Made by a program: the position numbers and the translations under genes
Assembly: GCA_036877525.1 (NCBI GenBank)
Contig: JAZGTH010000073.1
Location: 744,001 to 808,000 of the forward strand
Direction of reading: 5' to 3'
DNA length: 64,000 nt
Origin: Chromobotia macracanthus
Lineage: Eukaryota > Chordata > Actinopteri > Cypriniformes > Botiidae
Notes under the pieces: model-generated
Databases searched by the model: none
Told to the model about the DNA's origin: nothing
Seen by the model: only the letters and a program-made list of their open reading frames with translations
Part shown: in pieces, positions 1-10,775 of the stretch
Layout: each line of letters begins with the position of its first letter
How positions within the stretch are numbered: position 1 is the stretch's first letter

Positions 1-36
1 AAGGAGGGTACGCGGATGAAGGTGTCAGATGTGAAG
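1..36 (+). CDS. ndst2: ndst2 exon, 3' part (window edge)
   Basis: Twelve codons reading KEGTRMKVSDVK, then donor gtgagt. It joins in phase 0 to ALLNTQ of the next exon. The exon start is outside the window. Confidence 0.8.
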
Positions 37-1020
37 GTGAGTGTTTTTGGAATTCCCTTCAAACCTTGTTAAAAGACTTCTTTGGATTCTCAGAATGTTG
101 TTTACCTGTGAACATTCACCAAAGTGTAACATTGATCTCTCACCTCTAACATTGTATGTTTTGAAATTGACACCAAAGTAATGTGCAAAAGTTTTGTAAA
201 GGTATGTTCTCAAAATAGGCAACATCATTTTTGGTTGCGCTCAAGTTGGCTGAGAGATAAGAGCAGAATGATGCACTGTGGTGTGACACTGAGGTGATGC
301 TAAACAGCAAGTGCTCAGAATAATGTGCTTGTTAGAGCAAGAGATAATTGCTTTGTTTGGACAACGTGCTTATTAACCTCCTATTTATTAGTATTGTTGC
401 CAAAAGGACTGCTTACATTTTTTCCAGTTGTCATTATGAGATTGAGAAAAAAACAAAAAAAATGTGCTTTCAGCCTTTCACAAAATGCAAAACCACATTG
501 TAGTCTCTAAACCCTCAGGAGATGTAAGCTTATCAACATAAATGTGTTATTGTATATACTTATACAATTATATATTTTCCTGCAATAAGGGACACCCACC
601 CAAAGGTCGTCTTCTTTGAAGCCAGTCAAAATACATGAAGAGCTCTAATGAAAAATAATAGGACAATTAATGTCCCATTTGCATTGACAACATTGAAAAG
701 CTCCTGAGAATGTACTGTAATAGAAAGTTGTACAGAGAAGATGACATTGTCACTTTAGTAGAAGCAGTCTTGTCCGTCTGCTTACTAAATCGATCAGGCA
801 GTTAATTAGCTCGCCATCAATTATATTTGACAAAGTTAGCACAGTTTTGTTGCATATGCAAGGAATGTGGAGAAATAGCTTTTATTGATGACTGGGTCTT
901 GAGAATTGTATTTGACTTGATGTGCTGAAATGATTAATAAATGTAGCAAAAGGATGGAGAGACATTACGTCAGCCTAGCCTAATGAGTTTTAAATAGATC
1001 TTGACTAAAGTGTTTTTGTT

Positions 1021-1061
<41 letters not shown>

Positions 1062-4000
1062 GCTCTCTTCCTAGTTTCTAAGTCAAATAATGTAACATTA
1101 ATATTGTATTGACATATCTGTATCCAAATATCCTTATACTTTTTGTTTTTGTTCAAAGCGACTTACAGTGTATTCAAGGTATACATGTACAAGTACCTGT
1201 GTACACCTGGGAAACAAACCCACAACCTTTGCACTGCTAATGCAATGCACAATTATACACTAATATAAACTACCTTTTATGTTGGAAATCTTTTCTGCAG
1301 TTCTTAAAAGCCTACCAAAGTAAAATGCCTCTTTTTTTGGAAGTAATACAAAGTGGGGAAAACAAAGATATGCATCTAAGTGGCATATATTTAAGCCTGT
1401 GTCATAACATTCAGTTGTAAGTTTCATTTATGTGCACATATTTTTGCTTGTTTTTACAACCTAAGGAAAGTCTGCTGTAATTGACAGTGTCTAAGACATG
1501 CTGTCAATTAAACTTAATTTGTTTAGCCCTGAATATTCTTAACAAACCAGCCTTTTGCACACCTGCTATTTATAATTTACTAATGACAAGTTGTGTAAAT
1601 TTGTAGTCGTCCATATGTTTCCACTTGGAGTTATTCTTAATCATAATGGTTACTGGGGACAATGCATGTCTAACAAGTTATCCACCCACAGAGCTGTTTA
1701 CATTGATATTTTTATTTTTGCTTTTTCTAAGCAGTAATTTTTTTTCCACCTACTCACATGCAAGTGCATACATTAAATCCATACTTCACACATACAGATA
1801 TTCACAGTTTTTCATCCTGAGCAGAGCACATCACTTGTAAAGGGAGGGGGCAGGGTCAAAGGGGTTTTTGTGCTGTGGTTTTTCATGAGGTGATTCTGTT
1901 AAGCATATACATATTACTGTCAGGGTCCAGAATGAACTTTTTGCTATACATGCAAATGGCTAGTGAGTTTAACAGGCCATAAATACTATATTTTCCATTA
2001 TTTGCATTACAGATATTTTTGTCCTTATGACAGGTTTAATTTTTTTTATTTTTTCTAACAATTGAAATGGATTTTGTAAACTGAGATTTTGTAGCCTGGA
2101 TTAGATACTGAGTGTGCATCTCATTACTCCGTCTAAAGAAGCTAAATCCTGTTTTAAGGTCAGTTTAATCCCAAGTCTTATCAGTAGCTGTTGGAACAGC
2201 TGCTGTCTAAAAGGCATTTTTGTACTGTACTTCAGTTAGTCTAGCATGCTTTTGCCCCAGTGCTGGTTTATGCACCCATGTCTGTTGCTAAAGTGAAGGT
2301 TGTCATGGTGGCAGGCTGTTTTGAACCCTGGCCCTTCTGTTCACAGGCAATATTGACTGTTTCTTGATCATATGCAAGGAAAACTATTTTTTCTATTTTA
2401 AACTTTTGTTGTCAAACCAGCTGTCCTTTTAACAAATGATGTCAACCTAATGACTGATTCGCACTTTTGCATTTTCTGCAGTCTCTGTCCACCTGTCTGG
2501 CTAGCACCTTCTATCTGATCTTGGATGTCTCCCAGATAAATGCAGTAAAAACAGTCGGATTATATGGACACGCTGAGCAAACACACTCAAGGCAGAACAA
2601 ATACTGGATACACACACAGTCAGGGACACCAGTGACTCTTAAATCAGTGCAAAATGCCATCTCTTCATTGCGAAGCAGACTAAAGCAGCAACCTTCTCTC
2701 CCCAGCAGCGCGACTTGATTTGTGATACTGCCGCATCTGTTGCCTCGGCTTTATGTCAGATTTGTGCGGAAAGCGATGCTATCTCTCCTTGCCGTCTGAT
2801 TTGTGCCGGAATGGCACCGTAATTCGTTTATATCCACGTATCACTCAAGGTTTGAAGGGCTTGATAGTAGGATCATTTTGTATTTCAAGCCTCGCAGCGC
2901 CGTCATTAGCTAGATGTGCGTGGCGATGTTAAGTTATGAAATGTGTTCATTTCGCAAGGATGAGTTTAGATTGATGTTAAGGCTGCGGATTCTTTTAGCA
3001 CGTCTGACCCGCCTGTGGGTAGAGGAGCTCTGAATGCAAATGTATATTTCACAGCCCACTCAGTCTGTTGATCTGGCCGACGGCCTGAAAGTTATGTGAT
3101 TTTACTTTATAGGGCTTGAATTGGCACCATAATGCCATCTGTCGGTGACATTAGATAATGCATTTGTTTGTGTGAACGCTTAAGGTAACGGAGATTAATT
3201 TAACGCCTGTGTTAAATGAATGTTTGTGCCTCAGAGCAGCGCTCAGGCAAGTTAAGCTGCTCCCCTGTTTCTCATCCTGCCAAAAGTAATCTTGTGGCAC
3301 AGATTTTAAGCAGAACTTTGATGGCATGTTAAAGTGACAACTCTTATTTTACTTTAAGGCTTTACTGAACACACAGACTAAACTACGGACACTTGTTCCA
3401 AACTTCACCTTTAATCTTGGCTTCTCTGGCAAGTTCTACCATGCAGGTATTTTGTCTTTTTTTCTGTTGTTATGTCATCACTGGTAAACATTAGCAGTAT
3501 TTAACATTAACCTGTCTTGTGTTGGTGTTTGCAGGTACAGAGGAGGAGGATGAAGGTGATGACATGCTGTTGCAGCACAGACATGAGTTCTGGTGGTTTC
3601 CACACATGTGGAGTCACATGCAGCCTCACCTCTTCCACAATGTCAGTGTGCTGGCAGAGCAGATGAGACTCAATAGGCAGTTTGCACAGGTTAGTCGTGA
3701 CTTCAACTGTAAATGATGCAACTTCAAAGTGAAGTGTGTCATCTCTGCACTACTGGATGCACTGGATTGAATTGCAAACATAATGGATGTTTCCAAACAG
3801 GTTTCCTAAACCTTTAGCGTGTCCTCTAATAAACAGATATCCCCATACCCAACCTACACCATTGGTTGAGCCAGAGGTTTACATAGTTGTTTGCGCTTGA
3901 AAATCTTTGAGTCACTCTTTAGGGAATGGCTTATTTTTCTATTATGTTGGTTTTTTACCATATATATTATGCTGGATTATGAGAATGTCCCTCCTTGTTT

Positions 4001-7000
4001 CCTTTTCATCAAAAATATTAAAATACACTGAACACTTCGGCTACAATATGTGACACAAAAATATAGTTTCTGTATTATTTTTCCACAACTTTGTGATTTT
4101 GCCACAGCATTGTAAACTTTGTTCTTTGCTCATTGTGTTACTATTAATGGCCATTATTGGTGATGTGGCAGAGGTGTTGAGTATTGATTCCTCCTGCCAG
4201 CTTTATCTCATGTTGGTATTTCATTATAGATTTGTATTACCACATTTTCATTGGATCGGTAGGATTCTCTTTGACCTTGACTCAGTGTGTATCCGCTGCA
4301 GAAGATTGTGAATTTGCCCTCTTGAAATGAGCCCACCCCGGTGTAATGATGGTCATTGGAGTGGGATATGGACCGCAGGCAGACAGAAAGAGAGAGAGAA
4401 AGAGAGAGAGAGAACATGCTGTGAATACTAACCAGACAGTTCCTCCTCTCACTAATCCCTCTGTCACATCTTGTCTTTAGAACAGACACTGACATATGCC
4501 TTCTTCTGCTCTCTGCTCAACGGAGAAGACACCACTCCTTCATCAAGGTTTAATGAGCCTGCAAAGGGCTCTCCTTAGCCAGGGCTTGTGGATATCACAG
4601 TCTGTACTTACACACACACACACATGTACCAACACAAGTTCTTCAGGCAGGCAGGAACGCACACATACAGTTCTTCAAGTGGCAGGTGATATAAACGGAT
4701 TTATAAACAGATACATGTCAAACCAAAATAAACTTAAAACCACCTTAACCACCAAACCACCGTTTTGTTTAAAACTACTTTACACTTGTTCATTCTTCGA
4801 GATTGCGTAAAGTATATTGGGACATATAGTATTGCTGTAAGATGATATGGAGGTGTGTTTGTCTAGCACCCTCATGTGGTGATAGAAAAAATGACATGAG
4901 CTGACACTGAATTTAATGTTTTCTCTCCAAAGAAGTGTAATCAAAAGCTTCTCGTCTGCACGCCTACGTATGACATGTCTTATTTATCCTCTCATATCGA
5001 CTTTTCCTCTCTGTTCTACTCCTGTTTCTCCTCCCACTTTTGGCAATGCAATTGTGATTGAGTTGTGATTGATTGTCAAAGCCTTTTTAACACTCTCTCA
5101 CAGGAGCATGGGATTCCCACAGACATGGGGTATGCTGTGGCCCCCCACCATTCAGGGGTGTATCCTATACACAGCCAGCTGTATGATGCCTGGAAGAGTG
5201 TATGGGGGATCACAGTGACCAGCACGGAAGAATATCCCCACCTGAGACCGGCACGCCATCGTAGGGGCTTCATACACTCTGGCATAAAGGTAAAAATATG
5301 TGCAGCACATCTTCTGTGTATTTATGCCTTATTATTATTTGTAATTTTATTACATATTTTATGTAAACATATATGGTTTGTGAATTCCGATGTTACCAGG
5401 TAAAGGCACAGCTTGGAATAGTGTTAAAAGCACAAGTTAGGATGGGTTATAAAATTCAAATCCAATCAGTTTCATGTTTAATTTAAATAAGAACAATTTG
5501 CAGGGCAGATAAGAACAAAGCCAAACTACTGGCCTGATGAGTCATGACATTGTTCAATGCAGTGGAACATTTTTTGTAAGAATGGTTTACAAACGATTGA
5601 CTCACATTATTTTGCTCATGTTTTATTAATGAGGCCTGGTGTTTGAAATACGAGAAACATTAATGCAGTATGTGTAGTCTGAGCTCAAATTGATCCCACC
5701 ATTATCAGATGAAATGATTAATGGCTGTTTCATTCCCTTCAATTAAACCATCTGGGTTGTTCAGTGGTTAATGGCTGAAGCTGAACTGAGAGCTGTCTGT
5801 ACCAGTCTCTAACCTTCCTCTGTCTGCAGGTGTTGCCCAGGCAGACATGTGGCCTTTTTACTCACACCATCTTCTATAATGAGTACCCAGGAGGATCTCG
5901 CGAGTTGGACAGAAGTATTCGTGGGGGAGAACTCTTTCTTACCGTCCTCCTTAACCCAGTTAGTATACACAAGCTGCATTGCATTTGTACTGTTTTTGTC
6001 TTTTGCTTTCATCTGTTTGTGTGCTCGCGTGTGCTTGTTTAAAGAATGGAAGCTGGTATGTTTTGCTTTTTGTCTGTGTTTGTTTCTATGGCCCAAAGCC
6101 CTGAGTGGTGTCAGAGCCTGCCCTTGTGTTTCTGTGCTTTTGTTTGTTTGATACTGCCGATGTTGGAAACAAACTTGATTAAGATCTTTGTAAAAGAGCT
6201 GGCCAGCAGTAGAAGAAATTTTGCTAAATGTTTTATAGCACAAATATATTTGCGTAGCTATCAGTGGGCAAGACTTCTTTGTGTTATTGATATGTGTCCC
6301 AAACGAGTAAAGGCAAGGAAGACCTTTAGGGTGTTGTTATATACAGTGGAAAACAGAGTTTAGTTTTATACAGTTGCCAAGCAAAGCCACAGTGCATTGT
6401 TGAACTGATGTAGAACTGAGCTGATATGCATTCACATGTTAACTATATACATGTTTTTATATACAATTTAATATTACATTTCAAGCAAAAAATACTAATT
6501 TTACATATACTGTTAACATTATATAAAATTACTCATCTTGTGATTTTGGTCTCAGTCCACATCTAAATGAAATTATGAATAAAATGAAATTAACTGTTAA
6601 TTACATTATTCTCTACCACAGATCAGCATCTTTATGACTCACCTGTCTAACTATGGAAATGACCGACTCGGCCTTTACACCTTTGAGTCTCTGGTGAAGT
6701 TTGTGCAGTGCTGGACCAACCTGCGACTACAAACTCTGCCCCCGGTGGAACTAGCGGACAAATACTTCCAGATCTTTCCAGAGGAGATGGACCCCCTATG
6801 GCAGGTAAAGGAATGTTACAATATATTTACTTCAAAAATTATGAGATCTATGTATTGGCATGCAGAATGTTAAAAAATAGGGGTGTGCAGAATGTTAAAA
6901 AATGTTAAAAAAAAAAATTTTTAGGTTTACATTATTACTGTGGTGCACAGAGATTGGAGCATGGTAAAATATGGTAAAAGATTCAAGATCTCTTTTCATC

Positions 7001-9814
7001 TTGTAATCTCAATCTATCAGAACCCTTGTCATGACAAGAGACATAAAGACATCTGGTCCAAGGAGAAGACTTGTGATAGGCTGCCCAAATTTCTAGTCAT
7101 TGGCCCACAGAAAACAGGTAAGACCATGTTTGTGTTACCTGTATTACCAGTCTCTGATTGAAAAGCATGGTTAAATACAAGTATCTTAGTCCAAAAAAAG
7201 GCTTTTTTGTTTCCTGTTCACAGGTACCACAGCTTTGCACTCCTTCCTTACTCTTCACCCTGCCATCACCAGCAACTTCCCCAGCCCTATCACCTTTGAG
7301 GAGATCCAGTTCTTTAATGGGCCTAATTACCACAATGGCATTGACTGGTAATACATCCCACACAAGTAACACACACAAACAGTCAGCCAAAATCAAGTTG
7401 AATCCTTGATAGAAACATCAGCTACAACTTCCTGATTAGAACTGGTTTTAACAGTGAAATGTTTACAGTGTGATATGGTAACAGACTAAACCCAGTCTAG
7501 GTTCTACAAATCCATTGTGTCTACAAATCCATTTGCCGTTTTCTCTTGCAGTATAGTAGTTTTACTGAGTGTCCTGATCTTCTGCAGGTACATGGACTTC
7601 TTTCCCTTCCCCTCAAACGTCAGCACAGACTTCATGTTTGAGAAAAGTGCCAACTACTTTGACACAGAGGTGGTTCCAAAGAGGGCTGCAGCCTTACTGC
7701 CCAGAGCCAAGATCATAGCTGTGCTTATCAACCCAGCTGACAGAGCTTACTCCTGGTATCAGGTGCTCTACAACAGCTCTCTCTCTGTCTCTCCCTTTTC
7801 TTTTTAAACTAACACATCTGTGTGGTCTGCTTGCTACAATAGGCTTAGGTATAGTTCATCATTTACTCGTTTTGGAAAATGTCTTGGTAGTTTTGTGTCC
7901 ATACAATGAAAGTCAATATTTTCATTTTTTGGGTGAACTATCTCTATAAAAATATTCACAGTTAAATAGTGTTATTATTATTCCCAGACAGTGCATGTAA
8001 AATGTATATGCTAAATGCACTGTCAATTCAATTTGGATAAAAGCACCTGCCAACTGCATGAATGTATTACTAAAACCTACACTGGATATTTTGTGCTAGA
8101 GTGATCATGTGATCATGCAAAATTAGTGTTTTGCTAAATATCGTACCCACTAATCTTTGGATCAAACGAGTCTTGTGTTTATGACTTCAGAAATAATAAC
8201 TGTATGTTTTTATGCATTTTTGTGTTTCTTTAGCATCAGCGAGCGCACCAGGACCCAGCTGCTTTGAATCACACCTTCCATGAGGTGGTAACAGCAGGTC
8301 CCTCTGCATCTAAAGAGCTGATAACCCTTCAGAACCGCAGCCTTAAGCCAGGCCAGTACGCCACGCATCTTGAGCACTGGCTCCTGCACTACCAATCCAG
8401 ACAGGTACTACACTTATTTGTCCTGGATTGTGATGTTCTTCCTCCCATTTAGGTTTATGGTGTGTTGAACGACTCTTGGAGTGAATACATTGATTTTAAA
8501 CTTGTTTAATGTCTTTCTGTCTTCCACCTCATTCTAATTAGAATGGAGACAATTCTAATTATTAATATTAGAAGCAGCAGAATTTAAAAAATTGTTGCAA
8601 TTCTTGACTGTGCTATGCTTGTTTGTTTTAAATGTGATGATTGATTTTAATGAGTTGAGAAATGCTTGTATAATCAAAAATAGAGTTGCATATAAATCAT
8701 GCATTATAGGATATTCAAAATGCTGTATTTGACACACCCCACATTAGCTCCACATTGTAGATGGCACCCTGCTCCGATCTAACCCTGCCCTTGTGATGGA
8801 TGGCATCCAGCGTTTCCTGGGGGTCACGCCCATCTTCAACTACACCCAAGCCCTTGTGTGAGTCCCACTGTTTACTTATCTCCTCACCCATTTATAAACC
8901 ATTTCATTTAGTTAAAATGTGAATAATCTGAGTGTTAATTTTACAAGACTGAGTGTTGTGTGTATTGCAGTTTTGATGAGGGTAAAGGATTTTGGTGTCA
9001 GAGGTTGGAAAGTGGTCGTCCTAAGTGTCTGGGGAAGAGTAAAGGCAGGAAATATTCAGAAATGACTCCTGAGGTGAGCAACAATCTCATATAACTTCCT
9101 CCTCTGTGCTCTGACTGAAGCCAGTGGCAAGGACTCTCTGATACAGACATGTGACTCGGCAGCAGTGAGAAATGATGGGATCAGAAATAAAGATGAATTT
9201 GACTTTCCTTACTTTTTTTCTTAGTTAAATTGTTTTTTTGTTTTGTATCTTGTGTTTTTTTGTTGTCATGAAACAACTAAAACTTTATACAGGAAACACA
9301 TTCTCATTTAAGGAAAAAGGCACAAGAGGTTGTACTATAATTAATGCAGCTAAATGTCACTAATAGGTAAGACAAAGTGGAGTTCCTGCAATCTGTACAA
9401 CTGTGACAATATAGCACACACCCTCAACTGCCTTATTGCTTTGATAACATTATTATAATTACTGCAATTATTGCACAGTATAGCTAAAATACTACATTGA
9501 TCAATGTGTATCCAGGGTTGGAACTATCTTTAATATAACATTTGTTGTAGATCTGTCTATCTGACCCAGCTTTTTTCATACAATTGGCATTGCAGTTCTG
9601 TAATTGGCAATTAAATTTTTGATGGTAGTGCATTTGAGGTCTATAAATTGCAGGTTAATTCTTAAACATTGTTTTTTGTTTTCCTCAGACACGTGCCTTC
9701 CTAACAGAGTACTATCGAGAGCATAACCTAGAACTGTTGCGGTTGCTGAATAAGCTGGGCTTGGCTTTACCCTCCTGGCTCAGAGAAGAGCTCCAAAGCA
9801 CCAGCTGGAGCTGA
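1..9814 (+). CDS. ndst2: Bifunctional heparan sulfate N-deacetylase/N-sulfotransferase, NDST2 type (5' end missing)
   Basis: Golgi type II membrane enzyme that removes the acetyl group from GlcNAc of nascent heparan sulfate and then N-sulfates it using PAPS. Thirteen exons join in one frame to 560 codons: 1-36, 3359-3446, 3535-3689, 5104-5289, 5830-5958, 6622-6804, 7021-7117, 7224-7347, 7588-7762, 8234-8404, 8748-8857, 8971-9073, 9689-9814 (TGA 9812-9814). Visible are the deacetylase segment with the His-rich FWWFPHMWSHMQPHLFHN block and, in the sulfotransferase domain, the PAPS loop GPQKTGTTAL, the FEEIQFFNG segment carrying the catalytic Glu, INPADRAYSWYQHQRAH for 3'-phosphate binding, and the paired cysteines in FWCQRLESGRPKCLGKSKGR. 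NDST proteins are about 880 aa, so roughly the first 320 residues (cytosolic tail, signal anchor, start of the deacetylase domain) lie upstream of the window. The family is certain. The paralog NDST2 is inferred from linkage to camk2g (human NDST2 and CAMK2G are neighbours). Teleost a/b copies cannot be separated here. Confidence 0.93.
1026..1058. repeat. (TC)n microsatellite
   Basis: About 16 uninterrupted TC dinucleotides followed by imperfect CT-rich sequence. Confidence 0.95.
1147..1262 (-). mobile_element. tRNA-derived SINE fragment
   Basis: Contains the tail motif caaagcgacttacagtgtat followed by a decayed tRNA-like B-box region (gggaaacaaacccacaacct). It is the same family and orientation as the better copy at 29774-29912. 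The tRNA-like head lies at the right end, so the element reads on the minus strand; its A box is degraded. Confidence 0.65.
3359..3446 (+). CDS. ndst2: ndst2 exon (deacetylase domain)
   Basis: Encodes ALLNTQTKLRTLVPNF and then NLGFSGKFYHAG. Acceptor actttaag, donor gtattt, ending in phase 1 (first base of a Gly codon). FNLGFSGKFYHxGT is characteristic of all NDSTs. Confidence 0.93.
3535..3689 (+). CDS. ndst2: ndst2 exon with deacetylase His cluster
   Basis: Encodes TEEEDEGDDMLL and EFWWFPHMWSHMQPHLFHN up to NRQFAQ. This is the acidic and His-rich core of the N-deacetylase active site. Acceptor tttgcag, donor gttagt, phase 0 end. Confidence 0.95.
3690..5103 (+). other. ndst2 intron
   Basis: No coding content recognised. 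It contains a GA-rich simple repeat near 4383-4414 and a short (CA)n tract near 4610-4625. Confidence 0.7.
5104..5289 (+). CDS. ndst2: ndst2 exon (deacetylase domain)
   Basis: Sixty-two codons starting EHGIPTDMGYAVAPHHSGVY and ending GFIHSGIK. The HHSGVYP block is invariant in NDSTs. Acceptor ctcacag, donor gtaaaa, phase 0 at both ends. Confidence 0.96.
5290..5829 (+). other. ndst2 intron
   Basis: 540 bp; no additional feature recognised. Confidence 0.7.
5830..5958 (+). CDS. ndst2: ndst2 exon (end of deacetylase domain)
   Basis: Encodes VLPRQTCGLFTHTIFYNEYP and then GGELFLTVLLNP, 43 codons. Acceptor tctgcag, donor gttagt, phase 0 at both ends. Confidence 0.96.
5959..6621 (+). other. ndst2 intron
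   Basis: 663 bp, AT-rich; no additional feature recognised. Confidence 0.7.
6622..6804 (+). CDS. ndst2: ndst2 exon (inter-domain region)
   Basis: Encodes ISIFMTHLSNYGNDRLGLYT through EEMDPLWQ, 61 codons. Acceptor accacag, donor gtaaag, phase 0 at both ends. Confidence 0.96.
7021..7117 (+). CDS. ndst2: ndst2 exon with first half of the PAPS-binding loop
   Basis: Encodes NPCHDKRHKDIWSKEKTCDR and LPKFLVIGPQKTG. The 5'-phosphosulfate loop lysine (GPQKTG) is present. Donor gtaaga, phase 1; the loop is completed by TTAL in the next exon. Confidence 0.96.
7224..7347 (+). CDS. ndst2: ndst2 exon with sulfotransferase catalytic Glu
   Basis: Encodes TTALHSFLTLHPAITSNF and then FEEIQFFNGPNYHNGIDW. A Glu in FEEIQFF is the catalytic base by homology to NDST1. 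Acceptor ttcacag, donor gtaata, phase 2 end. Confidence 0.95.
7588..7762 (+). CDS. ndst2: ndst2 exon (sulfotransferase 3'-PAP region)
   Basis: Encodes YMDFFPFPSNVSTDFMFEKS, then VVPKRAAALLP and INPADRAYSWYQ. Acceptor tctgcag, donor gtgctc, phase 0 end. Confidence 0.95.
7845..8070. repeat. Dispersed repeat debris in ndst2 intron
   Basis: Positions 7845-7950 resemble the widespread fish repeat with the theme 'catcatttactc... gggtgaactat'. Positions 8030-8070 (tttggataaaagcacctgcc) match the SINE tail seen at 29774, in the opposite orientation. Both are fragments. Confidence 0.5.
8234..8404 (+). CDS. ndst2: ndst2 exon (sulfotransferase)
   Basis: Encodes HQRAHQDPAALNHTFHEVVT through YATHLEHWLLHYQSRQ, 57 codons. 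Acceptor tctttag, donor gtacta, phase 0 at both ends. Confidence 0.96.
8748..8857 (+). CDS. ndst2: ndst2 exon (sulfotransferase)
   Basis: Encodes LHIVDGTLLRSNPALVMDGI and then QRFLGVTPIFNYTQALV. Acceptor acattag, donor gtgagt, phase 2 end. Confidence 0.94.
8971..9073 (+). CDS. ndst2: ndst2 exon with conserved Cys pair
   Basis: Encodes FDEGKGFWCQRLESGRPKCL and then GKSKGRKYSEMTPE. The two cysteines correspond to the sulfotransferase disulfide of NDST1. Acceptor attgcag, donor gtgagc. Confidence 0.95.
9074..9688 (+). other. ndst2 last intron
   Basis: 615 bp, AT-rich; no additional feature recognised. Confidence 0.7.
9689..9814 (+). CDS. ndst2: ndst2 terminal coding exon
   Basis: Encodes TRAFLTEYYREHNLELLRLL and then LPSWLREELQSTSWS, with TGA at 9812-9814. 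The LPxWLREEL ending is typical of NDST C-termini. Acceptor tcctcag. Confidence 0.95.
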   Translation, partial: TRAFLTEYYREHNLELLRLLNKLGLALPSWLREELQSTSWS

Positions 9815-10775
9815 GAGAACTTTACCTGCGTCTCCAGCATCAGATCCTCTAAAGACCAGTGTCTGCTCACTACTGAGCAACCAGTGGGAGAGACTCCTAA
9901 TTTAAATCCCTCCACACCTCTCTGTTCAGAACTCTAGTAGCAGTGATGGACTGATGGACTTAGATGGACTGATTATGACTGACGGGTTTGAAAGGACTGC
10001 AAACATGAGCCTTTCTATTCCAAGGTGCTAACACATGCCCTGTCTGAGATGCTGAAGAACTGGGAATGCTGGGAAATGTGGTCCTTCCTCTTCAGATATG
10101 ACAGGCCTGTTTATCAGGACCAGAACGCACTACAGGTCTGGACAAGCATAAATTTAATGGTGACTGAAGTGTGTCAATACACACTAATACTCATACAAAA
10201 AACACACAATCTAGCCTTGCTCAACTCATCTGAGGAATGATTGTAAAACATTGTACATTTTAAAACGTTGTATATTTTGGGTGTGGGTGGGTGGGATTTT
10301 GACTGAATAGACATCAGTTCAACCTGACAGCGTTTGTGTACAGACACCTAGAGGACCCCAAATCTGTAGCCCTTCTTTTCTCCACACACACTAACAAGCG
10401 CACAAAGCTGGATCAGAAGCCAAACGGTAAGTAAGTATATGCAATTGAGGGAGCTGTTTGTACTGTACAATGTCTTGTCTCCCAGTATAATCCAGTCTAA
10501 AGCTTTTATTTGCAAGTGTCTTATTAGGTCATATCCCCATAGTTATCCTAACCATGCACTTTCCTCTACATTACACACAGATGTGTGGAAGTTTATATGG
10601 ATGCTGTGTCAGATGTGTTGTATGTGAGAAGCTGTGAAGAAGGGGAAGAGAAGGGCTGGGACATGATTTGTGATATGTCCAACATGAGAAGCTGCTGTCA
10701 TTTTTTTTGTAAAAAATGTATTTTAAAAACTCAACGCTGTATTATCTCTAATAAACTCTTAGAGAGGTTGAGAAT
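9815..10775 (+). other. ndst2: ndst2 3' UTR and polyadenylation signal
   Basis: Non-coding sequence after the stop. A consensus AATAAA lies at 10750-10755, followed within about 30 bases by a GT-rich stretch, as expected for a cleavage site. The exact 3' end is an inference. Confidence 0.65.

Larger units (their letters stand above)
37..3358 (+). other. ndst2 intron, about 3.3 kb
   Basis: No coding exon seen. It holds a (TC)n tract (1026-1058), a SINE fragment (about 1147-1262) and a less AT-rich, CpG-containing stretch around 2720-3250 that stands out from the rest of the intron. Confidence 0.75.

Noticed and set aside
2467..2718. Plus-strand ORF of 83 aa in the ndst2 intron as an extra exon
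   Set aside because: Preceded by a cag-like acceptor, but the sequence resembles no NDST segment, and the flanking exons already join in phase 0 across the conserved ...KVSDVK-ALLNTQ... junction.
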